In this document: positions 43,113-53,600 of the stretch, one piece after another | How positions within the stretch are numbered: position 1 is the first letter of the stretch | How the letters are laid out: each line of letters starts with the position of its first letter | DNA from: Zeaxanthinibacter enoshimensis | Lineage (GTDB): Bacteria > Bacteroidota > Bacteroidia > Flavobacteriales > Flavobacteriaceae | Assembly (NCBI RefSeq): GCF_004362865.1 | Contig: NZ_SNYI01000001.1 | Span: forward strand, 806,001 to 870,000 | Direction of reading: 5' to 3' | Length of the DNA stretch: 64,000 nucleotides | The notes under the pieces: generated by a model | What the model saw: only the letters and a program-made list of their open reading frames with translations | Told to the model about the DNA's origin: nothing | The model's database searches: none | Program-made: the position numbers and the translations under genes

Positions 43113-45872
43113 TCAGGCAGATTTCTCGCTAAAGGGAGTTCCGGGGTCGCAGATTTCTCGTAAAAGCCTGGAGAGCTGTTCCTCGAAGGATTTTAAAGTT
43201 TCCCCGTTAATGGTGAATTCTTTGTCTTTAGCACTTGCACGTGTTGAGGTTTTCGTTGCAAAACGAATGAGCCCGGAGTTCAGGCTTTTAAAAGCAATGA
43301 TCCCCGCTTCCATTCCGGAGGTGGGGTTTTCTTTATGGTACATATAGGCGTATGCGAGCAATTGGAAAGCCTTGTTGTACTTTTCCTCCGTTACGAGGTC
43401 TTCCCATTCTATTAATTCCGTATTCCCGCTGTTGGCCTGCCCCGTCTTGTAATCTATGATCCGGAGTACTCCGTCGTATTCATCTATCCTGTCTATTTGT
43501 CCCCTCAGGAAAACCGGGAACGGAATTTCCGGAATATTTACCGGCACCTTCATATCCTTTTCCAGTCCTAAGATCTTAATCTTATGACGCTCGGATTCCT
43601 TCATCTCCATGGTAATGAAGCGTTCCAGGTATCTTTTGATTACGTGGAAGACGATCAGGTTCTGCCCTTGTGAAATATCCACATCTCCGTAATTCCTGGC
43701 ATACGCATCGCGAACGGTCTGATCAATGCCGGCTTTCGCCTTGTCTAACGCTTCGGCCTCAAGGTACTTCCCGAGGAATGGAGTATAGAGAGCTTCAAGG
43801 CTATCATGGACAATAGTACCGAATACGCTAGCCGACACAGTTTCCTCTACCTCCTGCAGATCCTGGATCCGGAGGATGGATTTTTTATAGAAGGTAAGTG
43901 GGTCGCGAATATAATTCGTCAGTGCCGTAGGGGAAAAGCCTTTTGCGGCGATCTCCGATATCCTTTGGGATAACTGGGCATCTTTGGTAATAGAAACAGG
44001 AAGATGCAGGTCAGGATGAATTTCCGGACTGGCAAATTGTTCTTCAACCACGGTATTGGGAGGAGGATCAGAAAGAAGCTGCGAGATCAGCCTGCTTTTC
44101 TCACCACCTTCCAGGGAATCGGGGACGGAGTTGTAGAGCAGGTATACTTTGCTTGCCCGCTGTAAAAGCCTGTAAAAATGGTAAGAATACACCGCATCTT
44201 TTTCTTTGTAAGTTGGCAGGCCAAACGCCCTTTTTATATCAAAGGGGATCAAAGAATTATGGGCTTTTCCCGAAGGGAGGATACCTTCATTAACCGACGT
44301 CAGGATCACGGTGTCAAAATCCAGGTTCCGGCTTTCGAGCATTCCCATTACCTGCAGTCCTTCCAGGGGTTCACCCCGGAAATCTACTGTTTCTGACTCC
44401 AGCAGCGTACGGTAAAGGCTCTCCAGGGTACGCAAGTCAGTGATCTCCGAATAGGTCTCCAGGTGGCTTTCTAGCTCGTTAAACAGTGTGTAGAACCCAT
44501 AGAGATGTTCCAGGGCCAGGAATTGCTCCTGTCGCTGGAAATGGTCTTTTAAGGTCCCGATCAGCTCGCTGCACTTGTCTAAAAATATCCTGGGGTCTTT
44601 AGAATCTTCAAAGAAAAGCAGGGAAAGAAGTTCTTCCGGTGCGTCGGCTTCTTTAGCTAGTTTCTCCCGGTTGAGAAAACTCAGGTTGCGCTCTTTGATG
44701 AGCTGTTGTATTCTTAATGTCCCAGGGGATGGTTCTCCGGGCTGCAGTAAAGCTACATAAGGATGGGAGAGTAAGGCCAGTACATTCTTGTAATACCACC
44801 CGAGGGATACCTGATCAAGGTGCAAGGTAAACAATTGGTTGAACAGGCCGGCGACCGGAGTTTTCCGAAGCGGGTAGCCCATGGTGATATTAATAGGTCC
44901 TACGGTGTCAGGAAGGGCATGAACTAAAGGATTCAGCAATCCCTCATCTCCCAGGACCACCGCGGTCTTACTGAGCGGACTGCCTTGTGTGTCAGCTTCC
45001 TGCTGTAGCAACCGGGAAACATATTTCACCTGGGAAACATTCTTAGGTACACCAATTACGCTGATGTGTTTCTGCCTGGAAAAATTGTCCTGCAGGCCCT
45101 GCAATGGGAATTCTTTGAGATAGGGCCATTTTTGACTGTGAGAACGAATAAAATATCCCGCTTCATGAAGGGGATCGTCAACAAAGTACGGATCTGCATC
45201 CCAGAAGATTTCCGCACGGTCTTCCCTAAGTAAGTACTGGATAATGTCGGATTCAGCCTTGTTAAGAGCATTGAAGCCTATAAAAATATGTAGATCTGAT
45301 GCGGAACCTTCGGCGTGAGATTCGACCTTTTCACAGGCAGCCCGGTACACCATGCCCTGGTAACCCAGGCCCTGCCGCTGCAGGCGGGTGTGAAAGATGG
45401 TGTAAATATCCTGTAACTGGTTCCAGAATCTCAGGTAATTCTTTATCATCGGGGTTTGCCCCTCGCTTACAGACCAGTGTTCGATCTCCCTGGCAGAACT
45501 CAGGTAGGAAAAAAGATCGGATGCGGGCACCAGGTAACGGTCTATTTCATTAAAATCCTGCAGCAGTAACTGGCCCCATTTGGAGAACTGGAAGAAACTT
45601 TCATATTCGCCTGTCTGGGCTTCCCTGTAGCTGGAATAGAGTTCAAAAAGAAGCTGGGTATTCGTAGCGTATCTAAGACCCGAAAGTTCTTCAATAAATT
45701 CTTCTATACTGTAGATCCGTGGTGCAAAAATGGTTTTCCTGACGGATTTCCGTAAAATATCCCTAAGGTAACTTCCCGCGCGTTTACTGGGTAGAATGAA
45801 GACGATATCGGAAAGGGAAGAATGTTTTTCAAGGGTCTTGGCAACAACCTCTTCGAGGAAACTTTTATGCAT
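43113..45872 (-). CDS. addB: AddB-like PD-(D/E)XK nuclease/inactivated helicase subunit
   Basis: 919 residues. N-terminal FILPSKRAGSYLRDIL is the degenerate P-loop region of AddB; the middle has helicase-like but incomplete motifs (DTVILTSVNEGILPSG), and the C-terminal nuclease domain has GTIVHDSLEALY, RGQIDRIDEYDG and IIDYKTGQ (Asp and Lys of the active site). With AddA it would resect double-strand ends to Chi-like sites. The iron-sulfur Cys cluster of Gram-positive AddB is not evident. Separated from the addA-like gene by ompA and kbl. Confidence 0.8.
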   Translation of the reverse strand: MHKSFLEEVVAKTLEKHSSLSDIVFILPSKRAGSYLRDILRKSVRKTIFAPRIYSIEEFIEELSGLRYATNTQLLFELYSSYREAQTGEYESFFQFSKWGQLLLQDFNEIDRYLVPASDLFSYLSSAREIEHWSVSEGQTPMIKNYLRFWNQLQDIYTIFHTRLQRQGLGYQGMVYRAACEKVESHAEGSASDLHIFIGFNALNKAESDIIQYLLREDRAEIFWDADPYFVDDPLHEAGYFIRSHSQKWPYLKEFPLQGLQDNFSRQKHISVIGVPKNVSQVKYVSRLLQQEADTQGSPLSKTAVVLGDEGLLNPLVHALPDTVGPINITMGYPLRKTPVAGLFNQLFTLHLDQVSLGWYYKNVLALLSHPYVALLQPGEPSPGTLRIQQLIKERNLSFLNREKLAKEADAPEELLSLLFFEDSKDPRIFLDKCSELIGTLKDHFQRQEQFLALEHLYGFYTLFNELESHLETYSEITDLRTLESLYRTLLESETVDFRGEPLEGLQVMGMLESRNLDFDTVILTSVNEGILPSGKAHNSLIPFDIKRAFGLPTYKEKDAVYSYHFYRLLQRASKVYLLYNSVPDSLEGGEKSRLISQLLSDPPPNTVVEEQFASPEIHPDLHLPVSITKDAQLSQRISEIAAKGFSPTALTNYIRDPLTFYKKSILRIQDLQEVEETVSASVFGTIVHDSLEALYTPFLGKYLEAEALDKAKAGIDQTVRDAYARNYGDVDISQGQNLIVFHVIKRYLERFITMEMKESERHKIKILGLEKDMKVPVNIPEIPFPVFLRGQIDRIDEYDGVLRIIDYKTGQANSGNTELIEWEDLVTEEKYNKAFQLLAYAYMYHKENPTSGMEAGIIAFKSLNSGLIRFATKTSTRASAKDKEFTINGETLKSFEEQLSRLLREICDPGTPFSEKSA

Positions 45873-45883
45873 GGCTTAAAAAT

Positions 45884-45911
45884 AAAAAAAGCTCCGCAAT
45901 TGCGGAGCTTT
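45884..45911 (-). terminator. Intrinsic terminator downstream of the OmpA-family gene
   Basis: Perfect stem AAAGCTCCGCAA / TTGCGGAGCTTT (45888-45911) with a T run on the minus strand. Lies between ompA and addB. Confidence 0.85.
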
Positions 45912-45934
45912 AATATTATAAAAGCGTGTTACTC

Positions 45935-47305
45935 TTACTTGATAAGGTTGATCTCAACCCTTCTGTTCTGAGCTCTTCCGGCTCTGGTGTTGTTAGTAGC
46001 AATTGGCTTGCTTTCACCATATCCGATAGCCTCAAGTCTGTTTGCATCGATTCCTTCTTTGATCAGGAAGTCTCTAACAGAGTTAGCTCTTTTTTCAGAA
46101 AGTGACTGGTTCAGTTTATCACTACCAACACTGTCTGTGTGACCTTCTACTGTGAATTTAGCATTAGGATACTCGTTAAGGATCTTGATGATATCAACGA
46201 ATACAGATACTGATTCAGTTTTAAGAGAAGCTTTTCCGGTATCGAACAGGATTGTTCTTGCATACTCGTTCAATTGCTTCTGAACTTCTTCAGTTACTTC
46301 TGGGCAACCTTTGTTAGCTACAGTTCCGGCAACATCAGGACACTGATCGTCTTTGTCAAGAACTCCGTCTCCGTCAGTATCAGGCCATGGGCATCCGTTG
46401 TTCTCAGATGGACCAGCTTCGTTAGGACACTCGTCATCTTTATCAGCTACACCGTCTCCGTCAGCATCAGGGCATCCGGCAAGAGCAGCTAGACCAGCTT
46501 CAGCAGGACAAGCATCATCTTTATCGGCTACACCGTCACCATCCTGGTCAGGGCATCCGTTCATTTCTTTAGATCCGGCTTCGTTAGGACAAGCATCTTT
46601 GCTGTCTTCGATTCCGTCACCGTCAGTATCAGGACATCCGTTGAATGCTTCAAGTCCAGGTACTTCAGGACAAGCATCGTCTTTGTCATAGATTCCGTCT
46701 CCGTCAGTATCAGTTCCACCAAACTTGATAGAGATACCGGCCATGTGCTGGAAGTGTTTTACAAGGTAATCCTCGAAAGAATGCTTGTAAGAAGACTGAA
46801 GTGTTAAACCGAAGTTGTCAGAGAACCAAAGGTTGAAACCTATGCCTCCGTTAACAGTTCCGGCTCCTACTTCGTCAACCCAGGTATAACCACCACCGAT
46901 CTCTACGAAAGGATCGAACATAGTGTCATCCAGGAATGCATATTTAATTGTACCGTCTACAGCGTAGTGAGACAGGTCGTCGACACGTACATCTCCTAGG
47001 TTGCTGATCCTGTTTAAAGAACCACGTACACCTACAGCGAAGTTATCTCCAACTGAGCGGCTAACACCGATGTAAGAAACAGAAGGAAGAATGTTCCAGT
47101 GGTCATTCGCATTGAAATATTCGCTTCCGAAAGTTCCTGCTTCAAAGCCGAAGTTGGCTTGGGCATCTTCAGCACCGGTTGGATACACATCTATAGCGTT
47201 CACACCAAAGCTTACCTGCCAAGGATTATTTTCATCTTGCGCTTGTAGGTTGTTAAACCCAATAAAAAGTAGGCCAACAACTAATAATCTGCTAAGCTGT
47301 TTCAT
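45935..47305 (-). CDS. OmpA-family outer membrane protein with thrombospondin-3 repeats
   Basis: 456 residues from ATG 47305 ([14 protein letters not shown], signal peptide ending LQAQ). N-terminal beta-barrel (to about 195), then five thrombospondin type 3 calcium-binding repeats ([15 protein letters not shown] and variants, 200-325) and a C-terminal OmpA peptidoglycan-binding domain ([36 protein letters not shown]). Tethers the outer membrane to the cell wall; likely abundant, given its perfect promoter and terminator. The TSP3 stretch is repetitive at DNA level, 46320-46715. Confidence 0.93.
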   Translation of the reverse strand: MKQLSRLLVVGLLFIGFNNLQAQDENNPWQVSFGVNAIDVYPTGAEDAQANFGFEAGTFGSEYFNANDHWNILPSVSYIGVSRSVGDNFAVGVRGSLNRISNLGDVRVDDLSHYAVDGTIKYAFLDDTMFDPFVEIGGGYTWVDEVGAGTVNGGIGFNLWFSDNFGLTLQSSYKHSFEDYLVKHFQHMAGISIKFGGTDTDGDGIYDKDDACPEVPGLEAFNGCPDTDGDGIEDSKDACPNEAGSKEMNGCPDQDGDGVADKDDACPAEAGLAALAGCPDADGDGVADKDDECPNEAGPSENNGCPWPDTDGDGVLDKDDQCPDVAGTVANKGCPEVTEEVQKQLNEYARTILFDTGKASLKTESVSVFVDIIKILNEYPNAKFTVEGHTDSVGSDKLNQSLSEKRANSVRDFLIKEGIDANRLEAIGYGESKPIATNNTRAGRAQNRRVEINLIK

Positions 47306-47339
47306 GTTCAAAATTTTAAGTTTAAGTGTTTATTAGACG

Positions 47340-47370
47340 CAAATGTAAGTTGTTAAAAATTATTAACAAA
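47340..47370 (-). promoter_or_regulatory. Consensus Bacteroidota promoter of the OmpA-family gene
   Basis: Minus strand TTTG (complement of 47367-47370), 19-base spacer, TACATTTG (complement of 47340-47347). Both elements perfect. Predicted start near 47333, 28-base leader rich in A/T. Confidence 0.75.
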
Positions 47371-47418
47371 ATCAATTTATTATTTTTTTTAACGCTTTTG
47401 CAGGTAGAAAATAATGGG

Positions 47419-48612
47419 TTAAATAATTTCCAAAGCCTTGCCAACCTCCGTAAATGCTTGGATTGCGCGGTCAAGATGTTCTTTTTTGTGCGCGGCACTC
47501 AATTGTACCCTGATCCGTGCTTTCCCTTTTGGCACAACCGGATAGAAAAAACCGATCACATAGATCCCCTTTTCCAACAACATATTGGCCATCTTTTGGG
47601 AGAGCTTTGCATCGTACAGCATTACGGGTACAATCGCTGAATCTCCGTCTATTATATCAAAGCCTGCTTCCTTGATTCCCTTCTTAAAATAACGAGTATT
47701 TTCTTCGAGTTGGTCCCTGAGCTCTGTGCTGTTGCTGAGCATTTCAAAAACCTTGATAGATGCACCTACGATCGCAGGGGCAAGGGAATTGGAGAAGAGG
47801 TATGGCCGGGATCGCTGTCTCAGGATCTCGATGATCTCTTTTTTACCTGTAGTATATCCTCCCATGGCACCTCCCATGGCTTTACCCAGGGTCCCGGTAA
47901 TAATATCGATCCTGCCCATCACGCCTTTTTCCTCGAGGGTGCCACGGCCAGTTTCCCCTATAAAGCCGGTGGCATGGCATTCGTCTATCATGACCAGGGC
48001 ATCATACTTGTCTGCCAGGTCACAGATCTCATCCAGGGGCGCAACCAGTCCGTCCATAGAGAACACACCGTCAGTCACAATAACCTTAAAACGCGCACCA
48101 TCTTCGTTAGCTTGTTTTAATTGCTTCTCCAGGTCTTCCATATTATTATTGGCGTACCTGTAACGGGCAGCCTTGCAAAGACGTACCCCATCAATGATAG
48201 AAGCATGGTTAAGAGAATCTGAGATGATGGCGTCTTCAGAGGTAAGCAGGGGTTCAAACACCCCGCCATTGGCATCAAAACAAGCAGCATATAATATAGT
48301 ATCCTCCGTCCCGTAAAATTCAGCGATCTTATTCTCCAGTTCTTTGTGAATATCCTGGGTTCCGCAAATGAATCTTACTGACGACATCCCGAATCCATGA
48401 CTGTCCATGGTGTCCTTTGCAGCCTGTACCACCTCCGGGTGGGATGAAAGCCCCAGGTAGTTATTGGCGCAGAAATTGATTACTTCCTGCCCGGTGGATA
48501 TCTTAATGACAGCATCCTGGGGGCTGGTAATAATACGTTCTTCCTTGTAAAGACCAGCCTCTTTAATTTCAGCCAGTTCCTTCTGTAAATGATCTTTAAT
48601 TTTTCCGTACAT
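47419..48612 (-). CDS. kbl: Glycine C-acetyltransferase (2-amino-3-ketobutyrate CoA ligase)
   Basis: 397 residues of the alpha-oxoamine synthase family. [15 protein letters not shown] at the N-terminus, [10 protein letters not shown] (PLP Asp/His) and the PLP lysine in [10 protein letters not shown]. Cleaves 2-amino-3-ketobutyrate to glycine and acetyl-CoA in threonine breakdown. The usual partner tdh is not in the window. Only 5 bases downstream of the addA-like gene on the same strand, hence almost surely co-transcribed with it. The related 7-keto-8-aminopelargonate synthase cannot be excluded but the length and motifs favour Kbl. Confidence 0.92.
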   Translation of the reverse strand: MYGKIKDHLQKELAEIKEAGLYKEERIITSPQDAVIKISTGQEVINFCANNYLGLSSHPEVVQAAKDTMDSHGFGMSSVRFICGTQDIHKELENKIAEFYGTEDTILYAACFDANGGVFEPLLTSEDAIISDSLNHASIIDGVRLCKAARYRYANNNMEDLEKQLKQANEDGARFKVIVTDGVFSMDGLVAPLDEICDLADKYDALVMIDECHATGFIGETGRGTLEEKGVMGRIDIITGTLGKAMGGAMGGYTTGKKEIIEILRQRSRPYLFSNSLAPAIVGASIKVFEMLSNSTELRDQLEENTRYFKKGIKEAGFDIIDGDSAIVPVMLYDAKLSQKMANMLLEKGIYVIGFFYPVVPKGKARIRVQLSAAHKKEHLDRAIQAFTEVGKALEII

Positions 48613-48617
48613 AGTTT

Positions 48618-51600
48618 TTATATAAATTCCGGTCTGACCGTATCCTCTACATAAACAATGATCTTGTGGAGGACCTTGTACCCCATGGCCTCTAAAGCAT
48701 CAGCATAGGTGTACAATTGTTCGTGGTAACCGGGGTTTTTCTTTCCAGTCTTGTAATCGATAATAACAGCGGTCCCGTCTTGCAGCACCAGTCTGTCCGG
48801 TCGCAAAAATAGCCCATTTTCAGTAATTATAGGCATCTCGTTCTTTATGTCCGGCCCTTCCTTATAATAGGCTGCCAGGCGCGGATGCCTGACAATGCTG
48901 TACGCCAGTTCCTTAAGCTGTTCGGCAGCATCAGGGTCAACCACTCCCCTGTTCAGCATTGCCTCCAGCTCGGGCTCTATGTCTGCAGGGGTATATACCT
49001 CTGCCAACAAGGCGTGCAGCAGGTTACCCCGGCCCAGGGCCAATCCCCGGTCTGTATCCCATAGCATACCCGAGGTGGTTACTATGTCGAGCTCCGGCCG
49101 ATCCTTTTTAGAATAAACAAAAGGAACCGGGTCCCCGGCTGTGATCTTCCTGCTCTCTTCATAAGGATCAAGGGTGCCGAAGTCGTACCGGGTCTGTCTT
49201 TCATCCCATTTCCCCTGGGATTTCAGGTAATAGATGAACAGGTCCGAGTAGGTCTTTACCTCGTCCTTGGGCTTAGCCGGTGCTTCCGTAAAGATATAAA
49301 GTGCCTGTTCCGGACGGGTGAGGGCTACGTACAAGAGGTTAAAGGCATCCATCTCCTGCATTTGCTGTTCCTCCCGGTACAGTTGATCTGCCAGTGGGCT
49401 GTAATGGCACATTTCATCTTTTTGAGAAAGGAGTAAAGTTGTAAAGCCGTGGTATTGGCCCGGGTCTACCGCTAGCCATAGCAAAGTCTCGTTCCGGCCC
49501 GAAGAGGGATAGATACCTGTGCTGGCAAATGGGTATAATACCACCGGGAACTCCAGGCCCTTCGCCTTGTGTACGGTCATGATCTGTATGGCGTCCATGG
49601 ATTCCGGTGCTACGATACTGAGTTTATCTTTCTTCTTATCCCAATGTTCCAGGAAGGTCACGATGCTCCCATCCGTCTTTTGTTCCACCAGTAATGCCTC
49701 ATCTAACAAATAGGTGATATATGCATCAGAAGCCGGGGCCAGGTCAAATTTGCCGACAGCATATTCGAGACTGTCGTAGACGGTTGCCTCCCTGAGAATG
49801 GCTGTATCAAAGCCATAGTATTCTGATAAATACTGTCCCGGGGAATCCAGGTGTCTTTTTGTGATGGTATATTTTTCCGTGGTATCTTTAAGCAGGAACG
49901 AGAGTATTTCATAAGAAATCTCCTGTTCGTCGGGGGCGAGGCAATGCCTCAGCAAGTTGACGAGGAAGCGAACAGGTTCATGATTGGCCAGCAAAAGAGT
50001 TTCTGAAGAGATGATCGGGATCCCTTCCTCTATGAGGTAATCAGCAAGGAGTATTCCCTGGGCTTTGGTCCGGGTAAGGATACACAGGTCGGAATAGCTG
50101 AAATTCTTCTCTTTCACCTCCTCGATGGCTTTCTTTACTTCCCGGCAATAGATGTCGTTCTTGTGTTCTTCCTCCGTTCCCTGGATGAACTGTAAGGAAA
50201 CATACCCCCCATCTTTCCGGTTATACTGCTGGGAATTACCCTGCAGGTACATGGATTCATAAACCGGGTTGCCCAGGATCCGGCTGGTCTGGGTAAAGAA
50301 ATCGTTGTTAAAGCGAATGATCTCACGGCAGCTCCGGTAGTTGGTAGGTTTTTCCTGCAGGCTGGGAACGGCGACAAAGGGATTTTCAGTTTTATTGAAT
50401 AACTGCATGAATTGTTCCGCATGCCCGCCACGCCACCTGTAGATGGCCTGTTTGGCATCTCCTACCAGGAGCAGGCTGCCTGGCTTACCTTGATCATCTT
50501 TGCTTTCCAGGGCGTTACTGATAAGGGGTACCAAGTTATTCCACTGCATTTCGGAAGTATCCTGGAATTCATCAATAAAGTAATGGCGGTATTTCTCTCC
50601 AAGGCGCTCATATATAAAAGGAGCAGGCTGATCCCGGATCGCCTCGGATATCAGGGTGTTAAAGAAGGAAATAGGGAGTTGGTCCCTTTCTTTCTGCAAT
50701 GCTTCTACCTCTTTCCGGATACTGTTGAGAACCATAAGAGGTACCATATGTTTCAGGAGATTGGTAAGGAAGGCACGGTGGAAGAAAGTACTTTTGATCT
50801 GTTCAAACCCCCGTTCCAATTGTGGCATCAGTTCATCTATGCTGCTCTTTACGGAATCTGCAGCAGATTTATTGTATAGCGGCTTCTGTCCAAAATCCTT
50901 TTTCCAGCCGGCTTTAAAATCGATGTTCAGATCGCCCGAAGCGATCTTTTCCATAAAGACAGGGAAATAGCGTCCGCTGAAATCCGTATCCTCCAGGCCT
51001 TCGGCACGGACAGAATCCAGGATAAGCTGTGCCAGGGAAGCGAGGTCCTTTTCAGCTTTTGCTTTGTTTTTTTGCAGAAGTTCTTTCAGTTGTAAGAAAT
51101 CCTCCAGGCTTTTACCTTCGAGCTTCTTCAGTTCTGCTGCGTGGTTTTCTTCGAATACAAGTTTCCCGATCTTCAGCAGGTCATTACTGATATTCCAGCT
51201 TTTATCATCCTCGGTCTTCTCCAGGGCGAAATCAATAAGAATGGCTGAGAGCCTGTTGTCCTTGCCGGCCTTGTTTAGTAAGCGGTTCACTGCTTCATCC
51301 AGAAGCAGGTCGGTTTCCAGTACCACTTCAAAGTTTTGTGGCAATTGCAGATCGCGGGCAAAGGTCCGGATCAGCCGGTGATTAAAACGATCTATCGTGG
51401 CAATGTCAAAGAAAGCGTAATTGTGGAGGATCTCTTTGAGCACCCGCCTGGATCTTTCCCGGAGGGCCTGGGGTTCCATCTCTAACTGCTCGCACAGGCT
51501 GTGGAACATATAAGAGGATTTAGATGGAATCGGATCCTGGCCGAAATCAGCGAGGTTGTTCAGGATACGGTCTTTCATTTCGGTCACCGCCTTGTTGGTA

Positions 51601-51737
51601 AAAGTGATCGCAAGGATCTGCCTGAATTTCCTTGGGGGGCCGGGTCTCAGAATTATTTTTAGGTATTCCTGGACCAGGGTAGAAGTCTTACCTGATCCTG
51701 CCGAAGCACTGAATATTTTATAGGGAGTGTCCTGCAC
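48618..51737 (-). CDS. addA: AddA-like UvrD-family helicase/nuclease
   Basis: 1039 residues. Walker [12 protein letters not shown], motif [22 protein letters not shown] (IV), [15 protein letters not shown] (V), LLYVALTRP (VI), then a RecB-type nuclease with [10 protein letters not shown] and VIIDYKTGK. The start codon is GTG at 51737; there is no suitable ATG nearby. Works with AddB in double-strand break resection and recombination. Partner gene lies 2.7 kb away beyond kbl and ompA, not adjacent as usual. Confidence 0.85.
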   Translation of the reverse strand: MQDTPYKIFSASAGSGKTSTLVQEYLKIILRPGPPRKFRQILAITFTNKAVTEMKDRILNNLADFGQDPIPSKSSYMFHSLCEQLEMEPQALRERSRRVLKEILHNYAFFDIATIDRFNHRLIRTFARDLQLPQNFEVVLETDLLLDEAVNRLLNKAGKDNRLSAILIDFALEKTEDDKSWNISNDLLKIGKLVFEENHAAELKKLEGKSLEDFLQLKELLQKNKAKAEKDLASLAQLILDSVRAEGLEDTDFSGRYFPVFMEKIASGDLNIDFKAGWKKDFGQKPLYNKSAADSVKSSIDELMPQLERGFEQIKSTFFHRAFLTNLLKHMVPLMVLNSIRKEVEALQKERDQLPISFFNTLISEAIRDQPAPFIYERLGEKYRHYFIDEFQDTSEMQWNNLVPLISNALESKDDQGKPGSLLLVGDAKQAIYRWRGGHAEQFMQLFNKTENPFVAVPSLQEKPTNYRSCREIIRFNNDFFTQTSRILGNPVYESMYLQGNSQQYNRKDGGYVSLQFIQGTEEEHKNDIYCREVKKAIEEVKEKNFSYSDLCILTRTKAQGILLADYLIEEGIPIISSETLLLANHEPVRFLVNLLRHCLAPDEQEISYEILSFLLKDTTEKYTITKRHLDSPGQYLSEYYGFDTAILREATVYDSLEYAVGKFDLAPASDAYITYLLDEALLVEQKTDGSIVTFLEHWDKKKDKLSIVAPESMDAIQIMTVHKAKGLEFPVVLYPFASTGIYPSSGRNETLLWLAVDPGQYHGFTTLLLSQKDEMCHYSPLADQLYREEQQMQEMDAFNLLYVALTRPEQALYIFTEAPAKPKDEVKTYSDLFIYYLKSQGKWDERQTRYDFGTLDPYEESRKITAGDPVPFVYSKKDRPELDIVTTSGMLWDTDRGLALGRGNLLHALLAEVYTPADIEPELEAMLNRGVVDPDAAEQLKELAYSIVRHPRLAAYYKEGPDIKNEMPIITENGLFLRPDRLVLQDGTAVIIDYKTGKKNPGYHEQLYTYADALEAMGYKVLHKIIVYVEDTVRPEFI

Positions 51738-51814
51738 CTTCGTTTTAGCTGCAAAATAAGCATTCTTAAAAGGTTCTTAACAAATAATTAGCTGAATATG
51801 TTTCCTATAATCCA

Positions 51815-51822
51815 TAAATTTG
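51815..51822 (+). promoter_or_regulatory. Possible -7 box (TAAATTTG) of sod
   Basis: Exact TAnnTTTG match 35 bases before the ATG; no clear -33 element. Confidence 0.4.
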
Positions 51823-51857
51823 GGAGACTGATTTTATTAACGAAAAACACTAAACAC

Positions 51858-52466
51858 ATGGCTTTTGAATTACCAAAGTTACCTTATGCATATGATGCCC
51901 TGGAACCGCATATCGATGCGCGAACCATGGAAATACACCACACCAAACATCACAACGGGTATACCACGAAACTGAATGACGCCATCAAGGGGTCTAACCT
52001 CGAAGGAAAGTCGATCGAATCTATCCTTGAAAACCTGGATATGTCTAACACGGCAGTCAGGAACAACGGCGGTGGATATTACAATCACAACCTGTTTTGG
52101 GAAGTAATGTCTCCGGATGGAGGAGGTAATCCTTCGGGTGAACTTGCCGATGCAATAGACAGTGCCTTCGGTTCCTTTGAGAACTTTAAGGATCAGTTTA
52201 GTTCGGCTGCAGGAAGCCGCTTCGGTTCCGGCTGGGCATGGTTGTGTGTTCAGAAAGGAGGAAAACTGGAGATCTGTTCTACTCCTAACCAGGACAACCC
52301 TCTTATGCCGGCTACCGGTTGTGGAGGATACCCGATCCTGGGTCTGGATGTCTGGGAACATGCATATTACCTGAATTATCAAAATAGGAGACCTGACTAT
52401 ATCACGGCATTTTTCAACGTAATCAACTGGGATAAGGTTTCAGAATACTACAGCAAGAGGAAATAA
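51858..52466 (+). CDS. Superoxide dismutase (Fe/Mn family)
   Basis: 202 residues from ATG 51858 ([15 protein letters not shown]); the open frame upstream to 51798 lies on the predicted promoter. Metal ligands: His27 (MEIHHTKHH), His77 (YYNHNLF) and the Asp and His of LDVWEHAYY. Length matches the family (about 200). Converts superoxide to oxygen and peroxide in the cytoplasm. Gly/Gln residues that set Fe or Mn preference are not decisive by eye. Followed by a strong bidirectional terminator and then the sRNA array. Confidence 0.96.
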   Translation: MAFELPKLPYAYDALEPHIDARTMEIHHTKHHNGYTTKLNDAIKGSNLEGKSIESILENLDMSNTAVRNNGGGYYNHNLFWEVMSPDGGGNPSGELADAIDSAFGSFENFKDQFSSAAGSRFGSGWAWLCVQKGGKLEICSTPNQDNPLMPATGCGGYPILGLDVWEHAYYLNYQNRRPDYITAFFNVINWDKVSEYYSKRK

Positions 52467-52484
52467 GCCTTTATATATATCGAC

Positions 52485-52518
52485 AAAAAACCCCGTGGAT
52501 AATCCACGGGGTTTTTTT
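52485..52518 (+). terminator. Intrinsic terminator after sod
   Basis: Inverted repeat AAAAAACCCCGTGGAT / ATCCACGGGGTTTTTT; T run on + and A run in front, so it may work both ways and also stop transcripts from the sRNA array. Confidence 0.88.
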
Positions 52519-52533
52519 GTATGTACCAAATAG

Positions 52534-52603
52534 AAAAGGGCAGAGAAGTCTCTGCCCTTTTCGTCCCAAATCTTACCATAAACTTAACCTACTTATGCTA
52601 TGG
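52534..52603 (-). ncRNA. Small RNA unit 1 (about 70 nt)
   Basis: Body 52565-52603, terminator stem AAAAGGGCAGAGA pairing with 52549-52561. -7 box TAATTTAG (complement of 52609-52616) and TTTG (complement of 52636-52639) with 19-base spacing: the only unit with both elements clear. It has one base differing from the other bodies (TTTATGG for TTCATGG), which removes the ATG seen on the opposite strand. Confidence 0.65.
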
Positions 52604-52736
52604 CAGTACTAAATTACTGGTATTGTGAGAAATAACAAAGAAAAATCCTGAAATTTTCGTGTATATCCCCTTCCAAATAAGGGGGTGTGAGAGCAAGAAA
52701 GTAGGTTTTAATCCTAATATGCTGATTATGAAACAT

Positions 52737-52807
52737 AAAAAAGGCAAGGTGAACCCTTGCCTTTTTTCCCCAAATCTTACCATGAACTTAACCTACTTAT
52801 GCTATGG
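52737..52807 (-). ncRNA. Small RNA unit 2 (about 71 nt)
   Basis: Body 52768-52807 beginning CCATAGCATAAG on the minus strand; terminator stem AAAAAAGGCAAGG / CCTTGCCTTTTTT. -7 box TACATTTG (complement of 52813-52820), exact TAnnTTTG, five bases before the body. An A run is found where the -33 TTTG would be. Confidence 0.65.
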
Positions 52808-52973
52808 TCCTCCAAATGTAATGGGTTGGCTGACTCTGAAAAAAGCTAATAGATGAACGTCCCGGTAAATTGGGCAAAGAGCATTTCGATAAATGTTTTG
52901 TAAGAATTCAGAATGTTGTGGAGAGTTAGTTGTAGGAACTGGCGGGGAAGTATATTCAAAACAATTTGTAAAT

Positions 52974-53043
52974 AAAAAGGACAGGGATCTACCCCGTCCT
53001 TTTCCCCAAATCTTACCATGAACTTAACCTACTTATGCTATGG
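52974..53043 (-). ncRNA. Small RNA unit 3 (about 70 nt)
   Basis: Body 53004-53043; terminator stem AAAAGGAC / GTCCTTTT plus GGG/CCC with one mismatch. -7 box TATATTTG (complement of 53049-53056), exact. -33 not obvious. Confidence 0.63.
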
Positions 53044-53187
53044 TTCTCCAAATATAGCTGACTTATCTACGGGTTAGGTAAGGTCTCGGTTGAACACCCT
53101 GTTTATTTGCTGAAGTGCAGGAATAAAAATATCAACCGGGGTATGAAGACGGGAAAAAAATGGATTCGGCGATGATGGTACAAAAAT

Positions 53188-53256
53188 AAAAAGGCAGGGT
53201 TATCCCCTGCCTTTTTCCCCAAATCTTACCATGAACTTAACCTACTTATGCTATGG
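53188..53256 (-). ncRNA. Small RNA unit 4 (about 69 nt)
   Basis: Body 53217-53256; terminator stem AAAAAGGCAGGG / CCCTGCCTTTTT, perfect. -7 box TACATTTG (complement of 53262-53269), exact; a TTTG lies 13 bases further upstream, closer than usual. Confidence 0.65.
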
Positions 53257-53466
53257 TCCTCCAAATGTAATAGGATTGATGGCAAATGTGATAAGGTCTT
53301 GGATAAACGTATGATTAATCGGATGAAATGCATTAATGTGCTGATATATAGCTCTTAGTAATGTCTGGTATAGTAAAATTTCTTTTCCCGGCTCCTGGCT
53401 GGGGAAAAATCAGAAATGACTGGGTAGTTAATGGGGGAGAAGAGATAAAAGTGAGTGGTAGTAAAT

Positions 53467-53537
53467 AAAAAAGGTGGAGAAAACTCCACCTTTTTTGCCC
53501 CAAATCTTACCATGAACTTAACCTACTTATGCTATGG
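53467..53537 (-). ncRNA. Small RNA unit 5 (about 71 nt)
   Basis: Body 53498-53537; terminator stem AAAAAAGGTGGAG / CTCCACCTTTTTT, perfect, with a sequence different from the other four. -7 box TACTTTAG (complement of 53543-53550), a TAnnTTAG variant like that of unit 1. Confidence 0.63.
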
Positions 53538-53600
53538 CAGGTCTAAAGTATTGTGGTTTGCAGGCTTGGAATCAGAAAGCCGTTGAACGACATGGATTAT

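Larger units (their letters stand above)
52534..53550 (-). repeat. Array of five tandem hairpin-plus-conserved-body units
   Basis: Five units at spacings of 203, 236, 213 and 281 bases. In each, a hairpin with T run directly adjoins a 39-40 base sequence that is identical in four units and has one internal change in the first. The DNA between units is not conserved. Read on the minus strand each is body, then terminator, with a -7 box just upstream. Listed individually below as ncRNA. Confidence 0.85.

Noticed and set aside
46320-46715. Tandem DNA repeat as possible mobile or recombination element
   Set aside because: It simply encodes the five thrombospondin-3 calcium-binding repeats of the OmpA-family protein.
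52534-53550. CRISPR array
   Set aside because: Units are 200-280 bases apart, spacers vary in length, each repeat adjoins a terminator hairpin, and there are no cas genes.
52565-53560. Repeated short + strand ORFs opening MNLTYLCYG after each hairpin, a possible leader-peptide family
   Set aside because: Conservation extends upstream of the ATG, ends abruptly after the ninth codon and reading continues into unrelated sequence; in unit 1 the ATG is ATA. Minus-strand promoter and terminator placement explains the conservation better.
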